The notes under the pieces: model-generated
Databases searched by the model: none
Seen by the model: only the letters and a program-made list of their open reading frames with translations
Told to the model about the DNA's origin: nothing
Translations under genes and position numbers: made by a program
In this document: in pieces, positions 7,196-14,758 of the stretch
Position numbering within the stretch: the stretch's first letter is position 1
Layout: each line of letters opens with the position of its first letter
NCBI GenBank assembly: GCA_040386355.1
Contig: JAZKFP010000021.1
Location: 1 to 16,729, forward strand
Direction of reading: 5' to 3'
Source of the DNA: JAZKFP01 sp040386355
GTDB taxonomy: Bacteria; Pseudomonadota; Gammaproteobacteria; Pseudomonadales; UBA6940
DNA length: 16,729 bases

Positions 7196-8188
7196 TTATG
7201 ATTTTTTGCTAAATCGTTTTTGATACGCAGCGTAACCTGTTTGTGCTAATCGATGCGGAGTTGCTAAAGCATTTTTAGAAACATTATATTCACGCTGCAG
7301 AGTTTGTTTAGCGTATCGAATACTTGTTGGACGCATTGCATTAAATGCAGCTCCAAAAGCACCTTGTGTTGCTAAGGCCACTCCCCCACCTAAGGCAGAT
7401 GCTACAGAAGGAATTTGTCGAACTACTAGAATGCATAATCCAAAAACAAGACATAATAACGATGCATCAAAAAGATTTGTCAAAGAGTCAGAATTTCTAT
7501 ACATAACAGTAATGAAATTATCTGCTAACGTCACCATTAAAGTGCCAACAGCGGTAGCGAGTATTATTAATATTCCATAATTTGCTATCAAACTCAGCCA
7601 TGATTCAAAAAATCTTTGTGTAGTTTTAAATAGCAGCATGATAATAAATAATGGGCCAATTCCTAAAAGAATGGTTAACATTATTTTGCTGAGCAGCAAG
7701 AGAAAAGCAACAAACAGTGCAAGCATTCCCCCAATCAGTATTACGAAAATTGCTATTAAATACATTCCAATATTACCATTCATCACTCCACCCTTTTCCC
7801 AAGCAGAGTTACTAACTTCAAAAATCTTATTGTATAAATTATCTAAGCTATTTGCTGATGAACTAGCAGCATTATTAGAAATTACAGCAGATAATTGTTC
7901 AGGCCCTTTACCAAGAAAATTCACAACTACGTCTGTATATAAACTAATGCTTAATCCAAGAGCAATAATTCCGCCAACTTTGAAAATCCGAAAAATACCC
8001 TCTTGTAAAGGCTCACTTACCCTACCCAAAATCATCAAATAGCCCCAGATTGCTATCCAAATAATCATCATGCTTGAAAAAATGGGGATTAAAAAATTAA
8101 TTATCTGAGATACTGTCGTAACTATATAGGTATCAAGAGCAATATCAACAGTTGTAAATATTTGTTGAAAAATTTTAGAAGGCACCAA
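7196..8188 (-). CDS. virB6: VirB6-type T4SS polytopic membrane protein
   Basis: Inner-membrane channel component. The 330-residue product is strongly hydrophobic, with about six membrane segments (roughly 25-55, 65-85, 140-160, 162-187, 195-220 and 238-258) and a soluble C-terminal tail of ~70 residues rich in Ala, Arg and Gln. This is the usual VirB6/TrbL plan and length. There is no ATG at the start. TTG at 8188 and GTG at 8185 both sit behind AAAGGG (5 and 8 bp away), and I cannot choose between them. It begins 9 bp after the EexN-like stop. A ~200-bp A/T-rich gap follows before virB7. The conserved tryptophan-containing helix IIWIAIWGYLMIL fits the family. Confidence 0.9.
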   Translation of the reverse strand: MVPSKIFQQIFTTVDIALDTYIVTTVSQIINFLIPIFSSMMIIWIAIWGYLMILGRVSEPLQEGIFRIFKVGGIIALGLSISLYTDVVVNFLGKGPEQLSAVISNNAASSSANSLDNLYNKIFEVSNSAWEKGGVMNGNIGMYLIAIFVILIGGMLALFVAFLLLLSKIMLTILLGIGPLFIIMLLFKTTQRFFESWLSLIANYGILIILATAVGTLMVTLADNFITVMYRNSDSLTNLFDASLLCLVFGLCILVVRQIPSVASALGGGVALATQGAFGAAFNAMRPTSIRYAKQTLQREYNVSKNALATPHRLAQTGYAAYQKRFSKKS

Positions 8189-8197
8189 TTTTTCCCT

Positions 8198-8455
8198 TTA
8201 ATTCCATTTTATTTCTCTTGGTGTACCTGAAGATGCTTTTAACATTGCCGCATTTGCATTTATGCAATTGGGGGTTTCAGAAAGCTCTCCTGGATTATTT
8301 GCACAACGCGCAACCATTTCTTCTTGCTGCTTTGTATTTTTTAAATACCATTCAACTGTTTTTACTTCTTCTTTAGGTTCTTTTTCAAAACAACCAAATA
8401 GTAAGGTACTACAGCTAACTAATGTTCCAACTATTACTTTATGTTTATTTTTCAT
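8198..8455 (-). CDS. EexN-family entry-exclusion lipoprotein
   Basis: Likely prevents redundant conjugation into a cell that already carries the element. The product has a lipoprotein signal ending LLFGC (Cys22), then the EexN-type pattern TVEWYLKN ... ARCANNPGEL ... NCINAN, with the two conserved cysteines at 51 and 64 (numbered from ATG 8455, 85 residues). I prefer this ATG, but a TTG at 8467 sits behind GAGAGG inside the virB5 end and would add four residues (MVIV) and overlap virB5, so coupling from that start is possible. Its place between virB5 and virB6 matches that of eex genes in pKM101/R388-type operons. Its presence favours a conjugative rather than purely effector role for the system. 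Confidence 0.82.
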   Translation of the reverse strand: MKNKHKVIVGTLVSCSTLLFGCFEKEPKEEVKTVEWYLKNTKQQEEMVARCANNPGELSETPNCINANAAMLKASSGTPREIKWN

Positions 8456-8460
8456 AACAA

Positions 8461-9075
8461 TTACCAACTGACCTCTCGTAATTCACCTGCGGATTCTATA
8501 GCCATTTGTTTTATTTTTTGATCATGAATTGCTTGATTAGCTTTGGATTGTGATTCTAATAATTGCAGTTTTGCGATTTCATTTTGCATAAACACTTGTT
8601 CAGCAGAAATTCTTGCTTGTAAATCTAAAACGTCTTTTGGATCATCCGATTCATTTACTTTTTCAACTAATTTTGAAAGTTCTTGGAAGCGAGCTAATGT
8701 TTGTTGTAAAGATTTTTCAGATTGCCCAGACCACACCGCAGCATTTTCATTGCCTTGATCGTAGAGATTTGCGACTTCGTTGTTTAATTTGTGATGTTCT
8801 GCATTGTGTAATCCTTGCGCTTGCAAGGTTTGTTGCGGATCTACTTGCACTGATGCGTCATACACTGAATGTATAACGTTTGCCAAACCTCTAGAACCAT
8901 GTAACGATTTATATAAAGTAATTTGTTGTTCTAACTGTTTAATCATTTCCGCAAGCTCAATACCGTGTTGTATTGCGGCTTGAGGATCACCCACTACCGT
9001 TACCGGCAAACTATAAGCAATATTCTGCGCACTCAAAGCTATTGAAAAACATAATGCCAAATAGATTTTTTTCAT
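8461..9075 (-). CDS. virB5: VirB5-type minor pilin/pilus-tip protein
   Basis: Periplasmic, pilus-associated adhesin-like subunit. The 204-residue product starts with a signal peptide (MKKIYLALCFSIALSAQ..., likely cut after AYS, residue 22) and continues as an almost wholly helical Gln/Glu/Lys-rich protein, with the typical early segment AIQHGIELAEMIKQLEQQI and a long C-terminal helical pair. This matches VirB5/TrbJ in size and composition. ATG 9075 overlaps the virB4 stop by 4 bp. Family sequence conservation is low, so the call uses position as well as pattern. Confidence 0.88.
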   Translation of the reverse strand: MKKIYLALCFSIALSAQNIAYSLPVTVVGDPQAAIQHGIELAEMIKQLEQQITLYKSLHGSRGLANVIHSVYDASVQVDPQQTLQAQGLHNAEHHKLNNEVANLYDQGNENAAVWSGQSEKSLQQTLARFQELSKLVEKVNESDDPKDVLDLQARISAEQVFMQNEIAKLQLLESQSKANQAIHDQKIKQMAIESAGELREVSW

Positions 9076-11528
9076 GTCACTGATAACCTCCGCTGTTTAT
9101 GAAATTCTGGCAACCATTTATTGGAATCATGTCCATGGGTATTTAATAAATTAGTGACGATTTGAACATTTTCTGTAGTACCAGAAATTACGGCTAATTC
9201 ATCTTCAAATCCTTTTAAATTTAATTCTGCTACCACGCTGTTATGACCTTGTTTAATTAAAAATCGGCGCGAGCCTGGTTGCATTTCTTCTTTCACTAAA
9301 AAGAATTCACGTTCCGTTAATTTAAATCCATCCACATAATCTGCATGCGAACCTTTGGGGTTCGGCATAAATATCATAGTTGCACATTGTTCAATGATGC
9401 TGTGCGCAATGGGTGATTTCAAAACATCTTTAGGCGACTGGGTCCCAAAAACCATAATTCCGTTTTGTTTTCGAATCACCTTTAATTTATTTTGTGATAG
9501 ATCTTCAAAATGACTGTCTAATAATAATTTCCAAAATTCATCCATGAAAATCATGATTCGACGCCCATCCATGAGCTGTTCAATTCGATGAAATAAATAC
9601 ATAACAATCGGTGTTCTAACTTCAGCGTTATCAAGGAACTCTGTTACATCAAAACCAAACATAGATGCATTATTAAAATTAAGTTCATCGATCGGATTAT
9701 CAAATACCCAGGACAAAGAGCCGTTATCACACCATTTTTGTAAGCGCGAATAAGGGCCTTCCGATTGCACAGGATCTAAAAAATCCAAACAGCTACGGAA
9801 ACGTCGCATTGTCTTAGGTAAAGCCATAACTCCAACTACGGCATTATGAATTTCAAGCTCTTCTTTACTATTGAATTGTCCACCAATAGTTTTTTTAAGG
9901 AGTTGTTCCAGGAAAAATGTATTTTCTTCAGTGGGCTCTAATTGAAAAGGATTAAAGCCAGTTGGCTTTGCGTTTTTTAACGGCAAATAAATACCATTCA
10001 TGGCTCGAACGAAAATTTCTAATCCGCGATCTTTATCAAAAATAATTTGAGTGGCGTTAAATTTCCTGCTTTGTGCCATTAAAAAACCTTGAACTACGGT
10101 TTTACCAGAACTTGAAGGGCCAATAATGGTGGTATTACCTAACGCCTTTTGTTCTTCTTTCAATTCAATTACGGGTTGAGCTTGATGACTATTTTCTAAT
10201 TCAATTTTTTGTTTAGCTTTTGCATTATCCAACGGTTCATGAAAATTAAAATAATAAGGACTTCCCGAAGTTGTTTTAAAAATTGATACGGCGGGTCCCC
10301 ACTGATTTCCTATTCGTCGTCCAATTGGATAATTATGAAATGAAGAAAAGCCCGCAAAGTTTTTAGAAGAAATCGGCGCAGGTCTCGGCCTGTGTTTAAA
10401 GTTGCCTGGTAATTGCGCCCAATACGCAGCTTCTATTGCCCAATCCTCTCGTGATACAACCATACTGCAATCGGCAAGTTCGGCGCGCGCAGCGGATAGA
10501 TTTTCTTTTAAATCTCGGGCATCGTTTCCATATACCGTTAATGAAAGATGATGTTCTCCATATACAATGCGAGACGACACTAAATCATCTAATGCGTCAT
10601 CAATTGAGTTAATTTGAGAGACTGCAAGATCTCCAGCGTTACGCATTCGACGTTGCTGTCTTTTCAAAATTTCTATTGCAACAGGCTTGCTCAGAAAATT
10701 AAATGATTGGGTAAGCAATAATGGAAATGGCGCTGAAAGCAACGCGTTCAACAAACCCGCTTCGGTGCCTTCAGGATATTCTCCAATCCCTAATATCGCA
10801 CCAATTTTATGGTCAACAACACCCCTGACTTCAAAAGCGTCTGAACCAAAAAATGGTCTTGAACTGGCGAGAGTGTCAGACAATATGTTTTTTGAAATAG
10901 CGCGGGGTTGCCATTCACCATTTACTAAAAATGCCAAAAATTCTAATACTTCTGAGTGAGGAATTTCTTTGCGATGATAAATGCCAAGAACTTTGGGACC
11001 GTATCGATTTAAGCTACTACTTACCAGCGAAACTAACTCATGTATTTTTTCTAAAGCATCTTTTTGCTGTTGAGCTAAATAAATCGGATTCTTTTCTATT
11101 TTTTTAAAAAAATTATTTATTTTTGTGTGGGAAGGACGAAACAATATAGTGAGATAAATTTCATTAATCATTAATTTATTTTTTTCAAGATGATTTTTAT
11201 ATTTATCGTTTAAGTCTAATGAAAAGCCTTCTTGAAACATTCCGTTTGGATAAGCTTTTTCTTCTCGTCTAATGGTATTAACCCATAATGCAACATTTGG
11301 ATTAGCAATATTCCTGAGTAACGTATTGAGTTGATCTTTCCAAATAATAACGTCTTCAGGATCAGCGCTTTCATGCCCTACCCCATCCATTTTGATAACT
11401 TGTAAATAATCACCACCGTGGGTTTTAACAGTGTTTTCATCTAACTGAACACTGTAGGGGATAAAATCAGACATTGGATTTTCAGTAGCCCACCCTTTCG
11501 CTCTCATTCCATGATTGGTGGGTTTCAT
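9072..11528 (-). CDS. virB4: VirB4-type T4SS ATPase
   Basis: Largest ATPase of the machine, inner-membrane associated, needed for pilus biogenesis and transfer. In the 818-residue product the CagE/TrbE/VirB N-terminal domain covers about 180-390. The ATPase domain has Walker A GPSSSGKTV (470-478) and Walker B RIMIFMDEFWKLL (657-669), followed by the conserved IRKQNGIMVFGTQSP stretch (685-699). Length and motifs are normal, with no fusion to VirB3. ATG 11528 overlaps the virB3 stop by 4 bp, and its own stop overlaps virB5 by 4 bp, so virB3-virB4-virB5 are probably translated as a coupled set. Confidence 0.97.
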   Translation of the reverse strand: MKPTNHGMRAKGWATENPMSDFIPYSVQLDENTVKTHGGDYLQVIKMDGVGHESADPEDVIIWKDQLNTLLRNIANPNVALWVNTIRREEKAYPNGMFQEGFSLDLNDKYKNHLEKNKLMINEIYLTILFRPSHTKINNFFKKIEKNPIYLAQQQKDALEKIHELVSLVSSSLNRYGPKVLGIYHRKEIPHSEVLEFLAFLVNGEWQPRAISKNILSDTLASSRPFFGSDAFEVRGVVDHKIGAILGIGEYPEGTEAGLLNALLSAPFPLLLTQSFNFLSKPVAIEILKRQQRRMRNAGDLAVSQINSIDDALDDLVSSRIVYGEHHLSLTVYGNDARDLKENLSAARAELADCSMVVSREDWAIEAAYWAQLPGNFKHRPRPAPISSKNFAGFSSFHNYPIGRRIGNQWGPAVSIFKTTSGSPYYFNFHEPLDNAKAKQKIELENSHQAQPVIELKEEQKALGNTTIIGPSSSGKTVVQGFLMAQSRKFNATQIIFDKDRGLEIFVRAMNGIYLPLKNAKPTGFNPFQLEPTEENTFFLEQLLKKTIGGQFNSKEELEIHNAVVGVMALPKTMRRFRSCLDFLDPVQSEGPYSRLQKWCDNGSLSWVFDNPIDELNFNNASMFGFDVTEFLDNAEVRTPIVMYLFHRIEQLMDGRRIMIFMDEFWKLLLDSHFEDLSQNKLKVIRKQNGIMVFGTQSPKDVLKSPIAHSIIEQCATMIFMPNPKGSHADYVDGFKLTEREFFLVKEEMQPGSRRFLIKQGHNSVVAELNLKGFEDELAVISGTTENVQIVTNLLNTHGHDSNKWLPEFHKQRRLSVT

Positions 11529-11842
11529 TCCGGCATTCTCCTGCGATTACGCGTATTAAATTGCGGACATGCTGTTGCTGCACCCCAATATCGCCAGCTG
11601 GTAGATTTTCCCTTTGTGATAATCCACAAACCAATGAGCCGAAAAAACCGTGGGTCTTTTAAGCAAATTAAATAGCAAGCACCATGAAGGGGAATATAAA
11701 AAACAATTAAAAACGGATTGCCGGTACCAATAAATAATACGGCTACTGCGCATATACAAAATATGATTGCTTCGTAGGTCACGCCCCATACTAACGAAGG
11801 ACGTGTTGCACCAACGAACAGAGGATCTGTTGCGGTGGTCAT
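11525..11842 (-). CDS. virB3: VirB3-type T4SS inner-membrane protein
   Basis: Small inner-membrane protein that works with VirB4 and VirB6 at the base of the pilus. The 105-residue product opens with the family pattern DPLFVGATRPSLVWGV, has two adjacent membrane helices (~22-41 and ~43-62), and ends with a basic cytoplasmic tail (NTRNRRRMPE). Length is normal. It starts at ATG 11842, 11 bp after virB2, and overlaps virB4 by 4 bp. Confidence 0.92.
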   Translation of the reverse strand: MTTATDPLFVGATRPSLVWGVTYEAIIFCICAVAVLFIGTGNPFLIVFYIPLHGACYLICLKDPRFFRLIGLWIITKGKSTSWRYWGAATACPQFNTRNRRRMPE

Positions 11843-11853
11843 TGAGTATTCCC

Positions 11854-12168
11854 TTACTGAACAGCAGCGATTAAAAGATCAACAATGGCAGCTCCGCCAA
11901 AGATTAAAACAATCCCTAAGATAAATTTAACAGCGGACTCACCTGTTAATCGTCCCGCAAAAGCCATGTACCCAAGAATTGCAATTCCAATTATTGCAAC
12001 CGAACGTGCAATACCATTGGTTAATAAATCCAAAACCCAATCAACACCATCTTCAATGGGACCGGCTTGAACAATATTTGGGAAAAGTGAAAAACAAAGA
12101 ATTAACCATACAGAGGAAGTGAAGCGATTTAATTTTTTAACACCAGCATTTTTATTATTCTTTTCCAT
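11854..12168 (-). CDS. virB2: VirB2-type major pilin
   Basis: Precursor of the conjugative pilus subunit. The 104-residue product has a long signal sequence, likely cleaved after VQA (residue 35), leaving a ~69-residue mature pilin with two hydrophobic helices (about 54-71 and 82-103) joined by the short polar loop GRLTGES. This is the standard TrbC/VirB2 plan, including GYMAFAGRLTG. ATG 12168 overlaps the stop of the upstream small gene by 14 bp. It is the first recognised structural gene of the operon; virB1 is absent. Confidence 0.92.
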   Translation of the reverse strand: MEKNNKNAGVKKLNRFTSSVWLILCFSLFPNIVQAGPIEDGVDWVLDLLTNGIARSVAIIGIAILGYMAFAGRLTGESAVKFILGIVLIFGGAAIVDLLIAAVQ

Positions 12169-12490
12169 GTCTCCTATGACTCCTTAAATACAGCTCTATG
12201 ACAGGCACTGATTCATATTTTTGATATTTCTCATTTATGTAATGAATTAACCGATCAAGGCTCGACCACGTTCGTGGTTTTTTACGTTGAGTCTCGAGTA
12301 GCAATTCACCCTTTCGCCAAGAAATATTGATGTAAATTTGAAATTTATCATCGGTTCCTTGTACAAGCTTCATTTTCGTTACTGCACCGCTTGCAAGGTT
12401 TTCCATTAAAAAGATTTCACTAATCGTTTCTTGTGTATTACCAAAGCTGGCTTCTTTTAACGGCTGCCGCTCATCGATCACGTCATTCAT
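12155..12490 (-). CDS. Hypothetical 111-residue protein at the head of the vir operon
   Basis: I do not recognise this protein with certainty. The frame is open from a GTG at 12517, but ATG 12490 is the better start: AGGA lies 8 bp upstream and the encoded protein then begins MNDVIDERQPLKEASF. No signal peptide or membrane segment is visible. The middle reads as a small alternating beta/alpha domain (KFQIYINISWRKGELLLET, then RTWSSLDRLIHYINEKY) and ends in a basic tail (RSHRRHGKE). The overlap of 14 bp with virB2 ties it to the operon. Its position is that of the small lvr genes upstream of lvhB2 in Legionella, so a regulatory or accessory role in conjugation is plausible, but this is inference from place only. 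Confidence 0.75.
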   Translation of the reverse strand: MNDVIDERQPLKEASFGNTQETISEIFLMENLASGAVTKMKLVQGTDDKFQIYINISWRKGELLLETQRKKPRTWSSLDRLIHYINEKYQKYESVPVIELYLRSHRRHGKE

Positions 12491-12946
12491 TAGACATTTC
12501 CTGAATGCACAAAGCACAGTACCTTAGACATCAATACGGTGCAAATTAATTTTATAATATATTGTTTAAATATTCGATATATCATATTTTGAATATCAAG
12601 ATGTATTTACATGACACTTATTGTGATATAAAATATCAATAGCAAAGTATTTTGACATTGGATATCAACACGTTAGGTCTTAATAGAGGGTCGGAATTGT
12701 AACCGGCTTATAGGCTAATAAACCAGTCTGCAAATTGAATCGACAGTAAGGATTTTTTGCTCGATATTTTATTGCAGTCTTGTCCAAATGAACGAACTTC
12801 GCTTATTTTTAAGTATCTTTCACACTCTTCATTTCATGATCTAAATGATATCAACTTACAGCTTTAAGATAATGTCTATGACTATTTCAATAAACGAATT
12901 TTAAAAAATAATGCATTAAACTTTATATCTGCCGAATGAGTTGAAC
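12491..12946. promoter_or_regulatory. Divergent intergenic region between the vir operon and vapB
   Basis: No gene is visible here. The region must hold the minus-strand vir operon promoter and probably the plus-strand vapB promoter. The part at 12540-12670 is nearly all A/T and contains ATATCAA at 12593-12599, 12633-12639 and 12662-12668 (and again at 12848-12854), plus a perfect palindrome at 12624-12638. A TTGATA-17 bp-TGTCAT pair on the minus strand overlaps the palindrome and is the best vir promoter I can offer, at low confidence. No oriT-like structure was recognised. Confidence 0.45.
12624..12638. promoter_or_regulatory. Palindromic operator candidate TGATAT-AAA-ATATCA
   Basis: Perfect 6-bp arms around AAA. 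The right half-site is one of four ATATCAA motifs in the intergenic region. It lies about 135 bp before the head gene of the vir operon, so binding there could control vir transcription; VapB-family proteins also bind palindromes of this general kind near their own genes. The binding protein is unknown. Confidence 0.4.
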
Positions 12947-13147
12947 ATGCTCTTAACGAAAATTTTTAAAATTCGCAACACTCAAGCTGTACATATTCCT
13001 GCTGAATTAGCGTTTGCTCGTTTTGACATTGACTACGAGATTGAACGCATTGGAAATGAACTTCGTATTCGTCCTGCTCCACGTTCGTTAGCTGAGGTTA
13101 TGTCAAAATTTGCAGCGTTTTCAGAGGATTTTATGGATGAGGATTGA
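12947..13147 (+). CDS. VapB-type (AbrB-fold) antitoxin without a visible toxin
   Basis: Antitoxin and DNA-binding protein of the VapB/SpoVT-AbrB class. The opening LLTKIFKIRNTQAVHIPAEL matches the swapped-hairpin domain (TKIFKSGNSQAVRIP in typical VapB), and the end (RPAPRSLAEVMSKFAAFSEDFMDED) matches the toxin-binding tail that normally precedes vapC. ATG 12947 (66 residues) has GAG 6 bp upstream; a TTG at 12941 would add two residues. It is the only plus-strand gene I accept. In the usual operon vapC overlaps or follows at once. Here an ATG one base after the stop opens a frame of only 23 codons with no PIN-domain motif. The gene is therefore either an orphan or the remainder of a decayed pair. 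Confidence 0.85.
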   Translation: MLLTKIFKIRNTQAVHIPAELAFARFDIDYEIERIGNELRIRPAPRSLAEVMSKFAAFSEDFMDED

Positions 13148-13480
13148 GATGATCAGATTCAGGAAGAAAGAGATATTTTCAAATGAAGAAACATATATAA
13201 ACTATTTTATGGGTAATTAAACTTATTGGGTATAAGCATCCACTGTTTACCTGTTCTATGAAAAAGCAATACACCCTACTTCAATAGCTAAATTAAATGC
13301 GGCCAAGAAACATTTTTCTTCCATGTTCAACACATAACTGATTATGCAAACTTAGTTATCGCTAACAATCAGCCTAAATATAAAAGCGCTGATAATGTTT
13401 CTTTAACTTTTTGATTCGTATAATCATTTATTTAACTAGCAGATTTTTTTGCTGAATTATGTCCCTTAAAGATACATATA
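13148..13480. other. Gene-free stretch downstream of vapB
   Basis: No convincing gene on either strand. The place where vapC should lie (from 13149, plus) gives a 23-codon frame that ends in TAA. Short open stretches further on (for example YLFYEKAIHPTSIAKLNAAK around 13235-13300 and TDYANLVIANNQPKYKSADN around 13337-13396, plus strand) look like broken coding sequence, but I cannot assign them to VapC or any other family. Confidence 0.5.
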
Positions 13481-14182
13481 TTATTTACCTTGAGCACACC
13501 TTGATTTTATTTCTGCAAATGCTTTGGAAGAACCCTTAAGGGAAAATTCGAAAAATGTAGGCTGCTCACCATGCCATTGAAGTTCTAGTAAAGCAGTATT
13601 AGAAGCTGCTATTTTAGATATTGCCGCACTGTAATTCTCAAAATGAATAAATTTGCTCCCCCAATCTTGAGTTAGGCTTACATTTTCAACACTGTTATTC
13701 CACTTGATTCTAGTTTTAGTCAGACTGTAACCATCTTTGGTTTGATCTTTTGTAAGGTTTGGAGCACTGTTGAATCCAAAATATACCCACTGACTATTTT
13801 TATCACAGCCTATACCAATCCAGCTATAAACATTATGATAGGGAAATGACATTTTTTTTGTGGGATATGCTGTAGGTGAAGTTGCGTGTGCTGAAAATTT
13901 TCCTGTCATTTCATCTGTGGAAATTGATGTGGTCCAAGTCGGTTGAGATGGCGTTTCTACTTCTAAAGATTCATTATTTTGAGTTGCTATACCGGTATTT
14001 ATTTTTAAAGACTTGTCCGACGATCGATTTTGATTAGCCGAGTACAATATAAAAATTATCAACAATACAACCAACCAAGTAAACAATGATGTTTTCTTAG
14101 GAACTTTTGCCCCACACTTAGGGCAAGCTTTTGCGCTTGTACTAACCTCTTCACTACATTCTTTACATTTTACTAGGGCCAT
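13481..14182 (-). CDS. Membrane-anchored zinc-ribbon protein with VasI-like C-terminal domain
   Basis: A 233-residue protein in three parts. The N-terminus is a zinc ribbon with two knuckles, C6-x2-C9 and C20-x2-C23 (CKEC...CPKCG). A single membrane helix follows (~33-48, LFTWLVVLLIIFILYS). The remainder (~50-233) is a polar domain ending FEFSLKGSSKAFAEIKSRC; its layout (a DKNSQWVYFGF strand, a W-containing middle, a final Phe-x-Leu helix and a terminal Cys) resembles the VasI-type domain found near type VI secretion genes, a comparison made from memory. With the zinc ribbon cytoplasmic, the large domain would be outside. It stands alone, with AAGG 8 bp before ATG 14182, between the partition operon and the vir region. 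Its function is unknown; no type VI genes are present. Confidence 0.8.
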   Translation of the reverse strand: MALVKCKECSEEVSTSAKACPKCGAKVPKKTSLFTWLVVLLIIFILYSANQNRSSDKSLKINTGIATQNNESLEVETPSQPTWTTSISTDEMTGKFSAHATSPTAYPTKKMSFPYHNVYSWIGIGCDKNSQWVYFGFNSAPNLTKDQTKDGYSLTKTRIKWNNSVENVSLTQDWGSKFIHFENYSAAISKIAASNTALLELQWHGEQPTFFEFSLKGSSKAFAEIKSRCAQGK

Positions 14183-14320
14183 TTATTTTACCTTAATTTG
14201 TATTTAAAAATGACGCCTAAAGTAGGCACTAAAAACCTCAGCTAATAATTTAAATGTAGTTCGTTATGAAACAAAAGTTAGTTTGAACCCCGTTGAAGTT
14301 GGTTTTGAAAACTCTTAAAC

Positions 14321-14442
14321 AACTTCCCCATAAATGTCGCAACTCAACTTTTTAAACAACTGATTCATAGAAAAATCTTTATAATTCTCACATAAAATGG
14401 ATATCAACCACCCTCGCACTCATTTCAAACAATCTTATTCCT
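14321..14442. repeat. Diverged direct repeat, copy 1
   Basis: Pairs with 14525-14635. Shared blocks keep a constant offset: TCCCCATAAATGTCG (14325-14339 here, 14529-14543 there), AAAATGGATA (14394-14403 and 14599-14608) and GCACTCATTT (14416-14425 and 14609-14618; the last offset is shorter by 12 bp, an indel). The sequence between blocks is only loosely similar. Confidence 0.75.
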
Positions 14443-14524
14443 ATTGAGAAGCTAGAAAATGAGTCAGACACCTCTTTATTGAATTTGATTTTATCCTCCA
14501 AAGGTATTTTGAATTCACATGAAC

Positions 14525-14635
14525 TAACTCCCCATAAATGTCGTAACTTAAATTTTTGAACAATTATTTTAAAAATTAAGCCTTTAAATTTCCGGCTCAA
14601 AATGGATAGCACTCATTTTTAACAATCTAATTCCA
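14525..14635. repeat. Diverged direct repeat, copy 2
   Basis: Second copy of the repeat described at 14321, ~205 bp further on and ~12 bp shorter between its second and third conserved blocks. Its right end is ~100 bp from the parAB terminator. The function is unknown; partition-site repeats or a decayed duplicated sequence are both possible. Confidence 0.75.
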
Positions 14636-14730
14636 TCACAGGATTAGGGGTAGAAAAACACTAAAAGGGAAAATTTTTCCACCCTAAAATCTCCTATAAG
14701 CTATTGATTTTAAAAGGTTATTTTCGAAAA

Positions 14731-14758
14731 AATCCAAAACCGGAACCCCATTCCGGTT
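14731..14758 (-). terminator. Rho-independent terminator of the parAB operon
   Basis: On the minus strand AACCGGAA-TGGGG-TTCCGGTT forms a perfect 8-bp stem (14758-14751 with 14745-14738) followed by TTTTGGATTTTTTCG. The TAA stop of parB (14759-14757) overlaps the first arm, so the hairpin starts inside the stop codon. Confidence 0.82.

Larger units (their letters stand above)
14183..14756. other. Non-coding region between parB and the zinc-ribbon gene
   Basis: Holds the par terminator at its right end and a diverged repeat pair (14321-14442 and 14525-14635). A small inverted repeat, GCCTA-AAG-TAGGC (14215-14227), lies just upstream of the zinc-ribbon gene. A 74-codon open frame on the minus strand crosses the repeats and shows no protein-like features. 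A centromere (parS) or other plasmid site could lie here, but I recognise none. Confidence 0.5.

Noticed and set aside
7638..8042. A 134-codon plus-strand open frame
   Set aside because: It lies entirely antisense to virB6; its hydrophobic composition mirrors the membrane helices on the other strand.
11556..11789. A 77-codon minus-strand frame within virB3
   Set aside because: It is an alternative frame of the clearly assigned virB3 gene and encodes nothing recognisable.
13230..13410. Possible VapC remnant after vapB
   Set aside because: Short open stretches can be read, but none shows the PIN-domain acidic residues or the usual LDTN start, so I do not name it.
14388..14612. A 74-codon minus-strand open frame in the par-zinc ribbon gap
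   Set aside because: It runs across both repeat copies, has no ribosome site or domain-like pattern, and is best explained as chance openness in A/T-rich DNA.
14183..14756. CRISPR array or short iteron array
   Set aside because: Only two long, diverged copies exist, with no regular short repeats and spacers.
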